Source: Streptomyces sp. SM10 (GTDB lineage: Bacteria > Actinomycetota > Actinomycetes > Streptomycetales > Streptomycetaceae). From it: a stretch of DNA of 64,000 nt. A program made the translations under genes and the position numbers. The notes under the pieces were generated by a model. That model was given only the letters and a program-made list of their open reading frames with translations. It was not told the DNA's origin and did not search any database. Shown one piece after another: positions 37,600 through 44,838 of the stretch (the stretch's first letter is position 1; every line of letters begins with the position of its first letter). The stretch covers positions 62,001 to 126,000 of the forward strand of contig NZ_NEUF01000092.1 of NCBI RefSeq assembly GCF_002910915.1, in the 5' to 3' direction.

Positions 37600-37664
37600 G
37601 CTGTTGCCTGCCCGCTGGGGCCGCCCTCGTCGGCGGGAGCTCTCCTGTCGGCGAGACGACCTCG

Positions 37665-40600
37665 TCACGCGCCCGGCGGCATCGGGGCCCCCATGGCGGC
37701 GAAGGCCTCGCGGGCCGACTCCCGGTGGGCCGAGGCCGCTCCCTGCTCGCCCATGTGGTCCAGAGCGTCTGCCATACCCGCCAGCGCCCACGCCTCCTCG
37801 ACGCGGTAGCCGATGCGCGAGGCCGCGTCGTGGGCCCGCGCATGGAGTTCGAGGGCCGGTGAGTAACGCCCGTTACGGGTGTGGAACCGGCCGATGATGT
37901 TGCCGACAGCAGCCTCGCGCATAGGTACGCCGCTGAGATCACCCAGGTGAAGGGCCGACTCCCCCCACTCGGCGGCCTGGGCGCTCTCGCCGAGCCGGTC
38001 AGCGACCTCGGCCGACAGCGCGAGGACCAGCGACAGGTCGGCGGGCGAAATGACATCTCCCGCCAGTTTGCGGGCCCGGCCCAGAAGCTCTGCGGCTTCG
38101 GCGAGCTCGCCCAGACCGATCCGGGCCGCCGCCAGATCGGTCAGCCCCTCCACCTCCTTGTCGACCGAACCGATGGAGCGGGAGAGGGTGACGGAGCGGG
38201 TGGCTGCCTCCACCGCCTCCGGATACCGCCCCCGCTCGGTGTACAGGCTGCTGAGGTTGGTCAGGGACTCCGCCTCGGCCCGCTCCGCCCCCAGCTGCCG
38301 CTTGATCTCGATGGACTGTCGTAGTCGTGGCAGCGCCTCGTCATAGCGGCCCAGGGTGCTGAGCAGGAGCCCGAGGACACCAGTGTCCTTCGCCTCGCCA
38401 CGCCGGTCGTCAAGACCGATGGCCAGGGCCAATGCCTCTTCCGACACCTCGATGCCCTCCGTGAGGCGCCCGAGCTTCCAGCAGGCCACCGCGAGGTTGG
38501 ACAGACTGAGCCGCAGCAGGGCGGCGTCTCCCAGGCGGCGGGAGGCGGCGACCGCGACACGGCTCAACTCCCTGAACTCCTCCAGGCGGCCGCGCAGGTC
38601 AAGGGGGAAGACAACGTTGGCGGCCAGCAGTCCCACATGCCGGTCCATCTCCCAGCGGTAGGCCAGGGATACGGCAGCCAGCAGCGAGTCCTGCTCACGC
38701 TCGAGCCAGTCGCGGGCCTGCTCGACCGTTTCCAGCGGGGGGAGTTCGGCGGCTGACGGCGGGTGCTCGGAGTGATCTATCCCGACCCGCCCGGGAAACA
38801 GCAGGTCGCAGGCGGCGTCGGTCGCGGCCAGCGCGAAGTCGAGAAGCCGACGCACAGCGCGCATGAGCTCGTCGCCGCCGACCTCGGCACGCCCCTCCCC
38901 GTCGGCCTCCGGTAGCCGACGGGCACCGCCGCGCGAGAGATTCTGCGCGAAGCTGCGGACGAGGTCGTGGAAGGCGTACCGACCCGTCTCGTGCTGCTGG
39001 AGCAAGTGCATGTCGAGGAGGTTCTCCAGGACTTCCTCCGCATCCCGGGCGCCCGTCCCCAGCAGGGCGCCGGCGGCATAGGTGTTGATCTCGGTGCCCG
39101 GGTACTGGCCGAGGAGCCGGAACGCCTCTCGGGTCTCGGCGGTCAGGCCCTCGTAGGAAAGCCGTAGCGTCACTTCGACGCTGCGCTCCCCGGAGTTGAG
39201 CTCGGCCAGCCGGTGGGCGTCGTCCCGGAGCCGGTCGACCAGGTAACGGACGGTCCAGCGGGGCCGCTTGCGCAACCGGGCCGTGGCGATACGCAGGGCG
39301 AGCGGAAGATGACCGCAGAGCTCCGTGAGCTGAGCGACCGCCTCCGGCTCGTTCTCCGCGCGAGTCCGGCCGAGTACGCCCTCGACGAGGGCGACGCTGT
39401 CCCTCGGCGGCATGACGCCCAGGGACACGGTGTGGGCGGCGTCGAGGTCCACGAGCAGCGCACGGCTCGTGACGAGGACGAGCGTCTCGGTGGGGGAGGC
39501 GAGAAGTGGTCTGACCTGGGAGTCATCCACGGCATTGTCGAGTAGCAGGAGCATCCGATGCGTGCTCATCGTGCGCCGCCACAGGCCGATTCGGCCCTCC
39601 ACGTCGTCTGGGATGCGGTCGCCGGGAACACCGAGCATGCGCAGGAGAGCCTCGGCCGCCGCACTAGCGCTCAGGGGCCGGTCATTGGGGGTGAACCCGC
39701 GCAGGTCGATGTAGAGCTGGGCGTCGGGGTAGTTCCCCGCGAGTTGGTGTGCGGCGCGCACGGCCAGGGAGGTCTTGCCGCTGCCGCCCATGCCGTCGAT
39801 CGCGACGATCAGTGGCCCGGAGCCCGGGGCCTCCTCCACGAAGCCCAGCAGTTCCCGTACCTCCTCCTCCCGGCCCGTGAAGTCACGCAGGTCGTAGGGG
39901 AGGGTGGAGGGGGTGTCCTCCAGGGTCAGGGGGGCAGTGTCGGGCAGCTGCGGGGCCGCGAGGTCCGGGCTGTTGCGCAGCACCGCGTTGTGCAGCTCCG
40001 AGAGTGCGTCGCCGGGGCCGATGCCGAGCTCGTCGATCAAGAAGTCCCGGACCTTGGTGAACTCCTCCAGCGCGTCGGCCTGCCGTCCGGAACGGAAGAG
40101 GGCGAGCATGAGCTGGCCACGCAGAGTTTCACGCAACGGGTGCGCGTCGATGAACTCGCGTAATTCACCGATGAGTTCACTGCTCTCGCCACCGGCGAGC
40201 CGCAGATCGAAAAGCTGCTCCACGGCTGTCAGGCGACGTTCCTCCAGGGCGGCGGAGGCCGCGGACAGTACGGACCCACCGGCGCCTGCGAGTAAAGGCC
40301 CCCGCCACAGAGCCAGTGCCTCGCGAAGTATCGTCATGGCGTACGTACTTTGGCCGGCGACAGCAGCCGCTCTGGCCTGTTTTAATCCCTCGGTGAATCT
40401 GCTGAGGTCCACCTGGGCAGGCGTCGCGAGAACCCGGTAACCCGGCCCCTCGGTGACGATCAGGTCCCGCCCGCCGGGGATGCGCTGACGTAGTTCCGCG
40501 ACGGCCTTGCGCACTTGATGAGCGGCGGTGGCGGGCGCGTTCTCGTCCCAGGCGGCCCCCACCAGGCGGAAGACCGGGAGCACGCGCTGAGGTTCCAGCA

Positions 40601-40724
40601 GGAGCGTGACGAGAACCTTCTCATGTACGGGTCCGCCGACGCGGATTCGGTCGCTCCCGTCCCAGCATTCGAACGAGCCCAGAATGCGGAACTGCACTCT
40701 GTGTGGCTCTGTGGCCTCGTCCAT
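37665..40724 (-). CDS. SARP/AfsR-type regulator with NB-ARC and TPR domains
   Basis: A 1019-residue regulator. N-terminal winged helix (RVGGPVHEKVLVTLLLEPQR), bacterial transcriptional activation domain (~100-250, RFTEGLKQARAAAVAGQ), NB-ARC ATPase with P-loop IDGMGGSGKTSLAVRAA (~308) and MLLLLDNAVDDSQVRPLL, then TPR repeats to the C-terminus. ATG 40724 has GGAGGA 7 bp upstream. Two in-frame TTA codons (40383-40385, Leu114; 40293-40295, Leu144) indicate bldA-type control, typical of pathway-specific antibiotic regulators. It is the probable activator of the neighbouring cluster. Confidence 0.92.
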   Translation of the reverse strand: MDEATEPHRVQFRILGSFECWDGSDRIRVGGPVHEKVLVTLLLEPQRVLPVFRLVGAAWDENAPATAAHQVRKAVAELRQRIPGGRDLIVTEGPGYRVLATPAQVDLSRFTEGLKQARAAAVAGQSTYAMTILREALALWRGPLLAGAGGSVLSAASAALEERRLTAVEQLFDLRLAGGESSELIGELREFIDAHPLRETLRGQLMLALFRSGRQADALEEFTKVRDFLIDELGIGPGDALSELHNAVLRNSPDLAAPQLPDTAPLTLEDTPSTLPYDLRDFTGREEEVRELLGFVEEAPGSGPLIVAIDGMGGSGKTSLAVRAAHQLAGNYPDAQLYIDLRGFTPNDRPLSASAAAEALLRMLGVPGDRIPDDVEGRIGLWRRTMSTHRMLLLLDNAVDDSQVRPLLASPTETLVLVTSRALLVDLDAAHTVSLGVMPPRDSVALVEGVLGRTRAENEPEAVAQLTELCGHLPLALRIATARLRKRPRWTVRYLVDRLRDDAHRLAELNSGERSVEVTLRLSYEGLTAETREAFRLLGQYPGTEINTYAAGALLGTGARDAEEVLENLLDMHLLQQHETGRYAFHDLVRSFAQNLSRGGARRLPEADGEGRAEVGGDELMRAVRRLLDFALAATDAACDLLFPGRVGIDHSEHPPSAAELPPLETVEQARDWLEREQDSLLAAVSLAYRWEMDRHVGLLAANVVFPLDLRGRLEEFRELSRVAVAASRRLGDAALLRLSLSNLAVACWKLGRLTEGIEVSEEALALAIGLDDRRGEAKDTGVLGLLLSTLGRYDEALPRLRQSIEIKRQLGAERAEAESLTNLSSLYTERGRYPEAVEAATRSVTLSRSIGSVDKEVEGLTDLAAARIGLGELAEAAELLGRARKLAGDVISPADLSLVLALSAEVADRLGESAQAAEWGESALHLGDLSGVPMREAAVGNIIGRFHTRNGRYSPALELHARAHDAASRIGYRVEEAWALAGMADALDHMGEQGAASAHRESAREAFAAMGAPMPPGA

Positions 40725-41309
40725 CACGCTTCCTCCTCCAGCGGCCACGGAGCGGTTTCTGCCACCACTCACGCATAGCCGACGCTCCGCGTTCCCGCCG
40801 TCCAGATGAGTCTTCCCGCAGCCATCTCATCAGGGCCCCGTAGCAGGCGGCAAGACGGCCCTCGAACGTATCGATCGATGGACTGTCCTGTTCGGCACTA
40901 CCGATTAGCCGTCGGGCTCCGGGAACTGCGTCCGACCAAGCGCCCGAGGGGGCTGGCGAGCGTCGATGGACAACGGGCGGACACGCCGCACACCGTACTC
41001 GGCGACGAAGCGCGCACGCCGGAGCGAGCCCGCGGGGGGCGTCATGGACGTGGAGATCATGCAGTGGATGGACCAGGCCGGTCAGCACGCGCCCACCGGC
41101 GGCCGTGAAGGACCACCCGCGCTCCACGACCTCAAGGAACATGGAGGGAATGTCCCGATCGCTCAGGTCGGTGACGTCTGTCGTCCGCAGGATCTCCCGC
41201 ATCCGAGGATTGCTGCGCATGCCTGTCCCTTGCCGAGTGAGACGAGCCCTTGTCTGACCCCTGCGATGAAGACCCGACTGCTTCCGACAGCTTTCTCGAC
41301 GCTGCGTGG
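40725..41309. other. Gap upstream of the SARP gene
   Basis: About 585 bp. A minus-strand open frame contains MRSNPRMREILRTTDVTDLS and DRDIPSMFLEVVERGWSF, which looks protein-like, but the frame soon becomes low-complexity; it may be a gene remnant. The SARP promoter must lie near 40740-40900. Confidence 0.35.
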
Positions 41310-41640
41310 AAGTCATTCGAAGTTTCCTGTATCGAAGTCGTACTGGTCGGTCGGGGTTTTCCACGTCGATCCGGTAAGGCCCATGGTTTCATAACGTCTT
41401 GCTGGTGATCTGTGTGCCGTTGGCTCCGAGGATCCCCTTGGCATCGGGGTCCTTGATGCCGTAGAGCTCGCGATTTGCCGCGATGCCTTTCTCGGCGACG
41501 TCAGGGTCATAAGGGTCCTTCTAAAAGCCCGGGGGTGAGGTGTAGTCCTCCCAGGGCGGTTCACGCGCAGCGAGGTCAAGGGGGTTGCGCCATGGGCAGG
41601 AGGCGAGGGCATAGATGAATGTTTTGGGTGCGGTTTGGGG
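41310..41640 (-). pseudogene. Decayed C-terminus of an RHS/polymorphic toxin
   Basis: Read leftwards, one frame gives TFIYALASCPWRNPLDLAAR, then a TAG, then KDPYDPDVAEKGIAANRELY and GIKDPDAKGILGANGTQITS, then KTL-TGA and NHGPYRIDVENPDRP. The NPLDL junction and the GPYRIDVENP block are typical of RHS-toxin C-termini. Two in-frame stops and no upstream RHS core mean it is a dead fragment. G+C is lower than in surrounding genes. Confidence 0.6.
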
Positions 41641-41657
41641 CCGTGCCGACCGGGCGC

Positions 41658-42297
41658 CTATGAATGGAACAGGATTGCCGCCCGCTCATCCTCGTGCACC
41701 CCAATTGCGCGTGGGTCACCGTCGTAATATGAATCCCAAAAGCCGAGGGCGTTCCATGATTCTGGGCACAATGAGAAAGGGTCAGATTCAAACTGACAAT
41801 ATTTCCAGGTCGGCGGCAGAATGTGAGAAGTAATGGTAAAAGCTCGACTGTCGAAGAGGGTGGACTGTCTGAGCCCGGACTCGGTAAATTCAACGCGGAA
41901 GGAGGTGGCTTTTCTGAGGCGCGCAGAGATTCCGAGCACAACGTACTCATGCCCATCCGTGAGGGCAGTGATTCCTCGCAGTGCGGTGGGGTCCGAGAGG
42001 GCCCCGCGTGTTCATGCGGACACGCATACCAGATCACCTTCGTTCAGCGCGGTGGACGACGCGTGCTCGCGGACGACGATGGCCGCACCGTTCTGGACGC
42101 GTACCGGGGTCTACGGGGAAGAGCGGCTGTCGATCTGCGTGATTCTCCCGCGACGGCCGTACCCGGTGCCCGTGTCGGCAGAGAAGCCCTGCACGCTGCC
42201 GGATATTCCCCCAACCCGATCGATCGCATGGGAGGCCCGGCGCGACGGACGATCGGACGATCGGGCAGGCAAGCCATGGAGCGGAGACGGCCTGGAC
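41658..42297 (-). pseudogene. Broken gene with two in-frame stops
   Basis: One continuous frame reads AIDRVGGISGSVQGFSADTG ... RITQIDSRSSP, TAG, TPVRVQNGAAIVVREHASST ALNEGDLVCVSA, TGA, TRGALSDPTALRGITALTDG HEYVVLGISARLRK, and on to HEDERAAILFHS-stop. The last 93 codons alone (41658-41939) could still be expressed from a GTG and look like an RHS-associated immunity protein by position and composition; this is inference. The amino-acid texture across both stops argues for recent nonsense mutation. Confidence 0.5.
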
Positions 42298-42650
42298 CGA
42301 GGTGGCTCCGCTGATCGCACGGTGTCGGCACATGGACGAGCGCACCGGTCGGCTACAAGCCCGGCCCAACACGGATCGTGTGCGTCGGGCGACCCGGCGC
42401 AGCGCGCCTCTGGCGGAGCTGTGCGACCTGCAACTCGGTCCGTCCCACCCGCTGTTGGCGGCGCCCAAGGACTGGATTCACGCTGGTTGCCACCTGCGTG
42501 GCCGCGTTGAAGTGCACGGCTGGCGCAGGTGCCCCTGACGTGATTCTGTCCGCAGGAACTGCGTTCGGCGCGGCGGCAGGACTCTGCTTCGCTGCAGTAG
42601 GAACGGTTGCGGCCCAACGGAGGCAGGGAGCAGGAACCCAGGACATCAAG
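42298..42650. other. No supported gene
   Basis: Short frames on both strands (for example plus 42302-42538) without recognisable domains; probably decayed element DNA left of attachment copy c. Confidence 0.35.
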
Positions 42651-42652
42651 GA

Positions 42653-42677
42653 AGCCCCAGGCTCCTGGCCTGGGGCT
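42653..42677. terminator. Hairpin next to attachment copy c
   Basis: AGCCCCAGGCTCCTGGCCTGGGGCT, a diverged version of the hairpin adjoining the intact tRNA-Gly. Confidence 0.6.
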
Positions 42678-42682
42678 CTGTG

Positions 42683-42727
42683 TGGGAGCGGGTGACGAGA
42701 ATCGAACTCGCGCTCTGAGCTTGGGAA
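42683..42727 (-). repeat. tRNA-Gly(CCC) 3'-half fragment (attachment copy c)
   Basis: GGAGCGGGTGACGAGAATCG through GAGCTTGGGAA, identical to the intact tRNA 3' half, then switching to TCAACGG in the anticodon loop. Exactly 111 bp further right the paired GGGCACG heptamers begin (42838). Confidence 0.9.
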
Positions 42728-43046
42728 TCAACGGTTCTTGATCGGCTGTAGTGGCTCTGGCCTGCATGTTCGGCTGGAGCGGTCGAGGGTGGTGTGGTCT
42801 GTGGGTGCCGTGCTTGACCGCTGTTGTCCGCTCCGAAGGGCACGAATGGGGCACGAGGGTGATCGATGCCGCCGTGCCGCGGATGGGAATGCTTCGCCGT
42901 GCAGGATTCGGCGCCCGCCGTCGTGCGATTTCATCCCCGGCGATCCGGCGCAGTGGAACCCGGTCGACCGTCATCGATTCGGGCCGTAGTGCCAGCGGTC
43001 GGCGGACTGCGTCACATCGCTGTCACTGGCGGAATCTCCGACGTGA

Positions 43047-43060
43047 GGTACTAAGGTACC
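43047..43060. promoter_or_regulatory. Putative autoregulatory operator
   Basis: GGTACTAAGGTACC: direct GGTAC repeats 8 bp apart that also form an imperfect palindrome, 10 bp upstream of the ribosome site of the RHH-like gene. This position suits autorepression by an antitoxin. Confidence 0.4.
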
Positions 43061-43081
43061 GTGAGTGTTGGAGGTGGGATT

Positions 43082-43357
43082 ATGACCACGGCTTCGAAGC
43101 CGCCCCGGCAGTCGCCGCTCAAGGTGGACCCGGCGACGGACAAGTTGATCAGCCAGGGCGCGCATTTCCTGGGCCTGACGAAGAAGGACCTGGTCGCGGA
43201 GGCGGTACGGGTCTACCTGGACCAGCGGCGTGAAGATTTGCGTGAGGGCATGGTGGAGGCGCTCAGCGTCCTGGACGGCTCCCTGAAGTCGGACGTCATG
43301 CTCCTGACCGGTCTGACATCGGAGGAGATCGACGCGGTCGGCGGGATCGACGAGTGA
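43082..43357 (+). CDS. Ribbon-helix-helix-like small protein, candidate antitoxin
   Basis: A 91-residue protein from ATG 43082 (GGAGGTGGG 5-12 bp upstream): PRQSPLKVDPATDKLISQGA HFLGLTKKDLVAEAVRVYLD, which has the short strand plus two helices of a CopG/MetJ RHH fold, followed by an acidic C-terminal extension ending LTGLTSEEIDAVGGIDE. The downstream gene starts inside its stop (GTGA). A truncated copy of its 3' end lies beside attachment copy a (9.26 kb). A DNA-binding antitoxin is the best guess. Confidence 0.65.
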   Translation: MTTASKPPRQSPLKVDPATDKLISQGAHFLGLTKKDLVAEAVRVYLDQRREDLREGMVEALSVLDGSLKSDVMLLTGLTSEEIDAVGGIDE

Positions 43358-44130
43358 CCGGTCCCGCTGCGATGCGTCCCGCCAGGCCCACCCTGCGGTG
43401 CCTGCGCGATGACCTCGGACTCCCCCTTCCGGCGGTGACCGACCCCCTGGACGAGATCGAGCACCCGATCCTGGCGAAGACCGCCGAGCAGTTCGCGGCG
43501 GACGATGCCAAGCATGAGCGCATCCGCGCTGTCGATGATCAGGTGTTGTTCAAGGTGAAGGTCCAGCGTTGGCGCGGGGCGGTCTGGGTGGACGCCGATC
43601 TTCCGTGGCTGGTGGCGGCCGGCCGCCGCGAGGACGGCTCGACCGACGACTTCTACGCCGCTCTCGAAACCGACGGCAAGACCGCCCGAACCCGCTACAA
43701 CGCCGGCAACGCCGACGCGCTCAAGTCCGCCACGTACACCGCCCACTTACTCCCCACTCGCGAGGACCACGTGCGCTATCGCGCCGAAGCGGGAGTCCGT
43801 TTCGTCCGGCGACTCCGGACCACGGTTCTGACGCTGAGCCGTGCCACCCTCCGGGACGGCCAGGAGCACACGGTGGACTTCGACACCTTCACCGTCGGCC
43901 TTCAGGTCCGCGCCGACGACGGCCACGAAACGTACCTCGCGGTGCGGATCACGGGTTCGGTCCCGCCGAACCTCACGACATTGATTCTGCGCAACGTTCC
44001 CGGCTGCGAGGCCGAGGGCTGGTACCCCGAATACGCCCTGCCGGAGCGGGACCTGCTCCCCGCGGAACAGGCCTGGTCCAACCTGATGGACCCTCGTGAG
44101 GCCGCCCGAGTCCTCGACACGGAGCCGTAG
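43354..44130 (+). CDS. 258-aa protein of unknown function, partner of the RHH-like gene
   Basis: GTG at 43354 overlapping the upstream stop. The product begins MTGPAAMRPARPTLRCLRDD and contains VDDQVLFKVKVQRWRGAVWV, RFVRRLRTTVLTLSRATLRD and LAVRITGSVPPNLTTLILRN. No signal peptide, membrane helix or known catalytic motif is seen. It carries a TTA codon at 43747-43749. Being the only cargo, with its partner, of a 1.5-kb att-bounded module, it may be the toxic or effector half of an undescribed pair. This is inference from context. Confidence 0.65.
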   Translation: MTGPAAMRPARPTLRCLRDDLGLPLPAVTDPLDEIEHPILAKTAEQFAADDAKHERIRAVDDQVLFKVKVQRWRGAVWVDADLPWLVAAGRREDGSTDDFYAALETDGKTARTRYNAGNADALKSATYTAHLLPTREDHVRYRAEAGVRFVRRLRTTVLTLSRATLRDGQEHTVDFDTFTVGLQVRADDGHETYLAVRITGSVPPNLTTLILRNVPGCEAEGWYPEYALPERDLLPAEQAWSNLMDPREAARVLDTEP

Positions 44131-44147
44131 CAGCCGGAACAAGAGAA

Positions 44148-44172
44148 AGGCCCCGGTCATTGACCAGGGCCT
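44148..44172. terminator. Hairpin next to attachment copy d
   Basis: AGGCCCCGGTCATTGACCAGGGCCT, 18 bp after the stop of the 258-aa gene and 10 bp before the tRNA fragment. Confidence 0.65.
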
Positions 44173-44181
44173 CCATCGAAG

Positions 44182-44222
44182 AGCGGGTGACGAGAATCGA
44201 ACTCGCGCTCTGAGCTTGGGAA
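44182..44222 (-). repeat. tRNA-Gly(CCC) 3'-half fragment (attachment copy d)
   Basis: AGCGGGTGACGAGAATCGAA through GAGCTTGGGAA, matching the intact tRNA but lacking the CCA end, then TCAACGG. The paired heptamers (GGGCATG here) begin 111 bp to the right at 44333. Confidence 0.88.
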
Positions 44223-44452
44223 TCAACGGTTCTTGAACGGTCGTATTGGCCCTGACCTGCATGTTTGGCTGAGACGCACGAGGTCGGGATGGTCTTCGGA
44301 CGCCGTACCCGACCGCTGTTGTCCGCTCTGCTGGGCATGGATGGGGCATGGTGCCGGAAGCGGGCAGTCCTTGTTCGTCACTTGGAGTTTGGGCCCTCTC
44401 CTCGAAGTACCTCGCAATAAGTGTGCCTGCGCCCCCAGGGAAGGCGCCGTGG

Positions 44453-44824
44453 TCACACGTCGTCCGGGGTGCCGTCGACTGCCGGTCCGCGGCCGTCGGG
44501 AAGATTGGCCACGATCAACATGTATGCCTCCTCGACGGTGTCGACTTCGCCGAGGAGGGTTTTGTTCGACTCGCGACGCACTCGGTACCCCCCCTTGGCC
44601 AGGGGATAAGCAGTACCGACGTCACGAGTCCACGGCCACTGGGTGCACCGACTGAGGTACAGAACGCCGTGGCTGACCATAGGGAAAAGCTGTCGCAGTG
44701 ATTGATGGGCGTACGCAGTTCTGGGTACTGCTGGATCGATCATGTCGGGGCCGTAGGCCAGTACGACAGACCATGCTGCAGCAACGACCTCAGCGGCACT
44801 TCGGGGGACCTTATTTTCTGTCAT
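44453..44824 (-). CDS. DUF6193-like protein, likely immunity to the RHS toxin
   Basis: A 123-residue soluble protein (MTENKVPRSAAEVVAAAWSV ... LRQLFPMVSHGVLYLSRCTQ WPWT ... DTVEEAYMLIVANLPDGRGP). The FPxVSHGxLxxSRC and PWT motifs and GPAVDGTPDD end match my memory of DUF6193. It starts 14 bp after the RHS toxin stop, the standard position of a cognate immunity gene. The immunity role is inference from synteny. Confidence 0.7.
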   Translation of the reverse strand: MTENKVPRSAAEVVAAAWSVVLAYGPDMIDPAVPRTAYAHQSLRQLFPMVSHGVLYLSRCTQWPWTRDVGTAYPLAKGGYRVRRESNKTLLGEVDTVEEAYMLIVANLPDGRGPAVDGTPDDV

Positions 44825-44838
44825 AAGATGGTGTCACC

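Noticed and set aside
37096-37791. 231-codon minus-strand frame across the 72-bp repeats
   Set aside because: Repeats give an open antisense frame by periodicity; it overlaps the SARP 3' end and has no start signal. The plus-strand frame has a proper signal peptide.
41310-42297. Stop-codon readthrough or recoding in the two interrupted frames
   Set aside because: Mixed TAG and TGA stops, no selenocysteine or readthrough signal, and neighbouring decay make nonsense mutation the simpler explanation.
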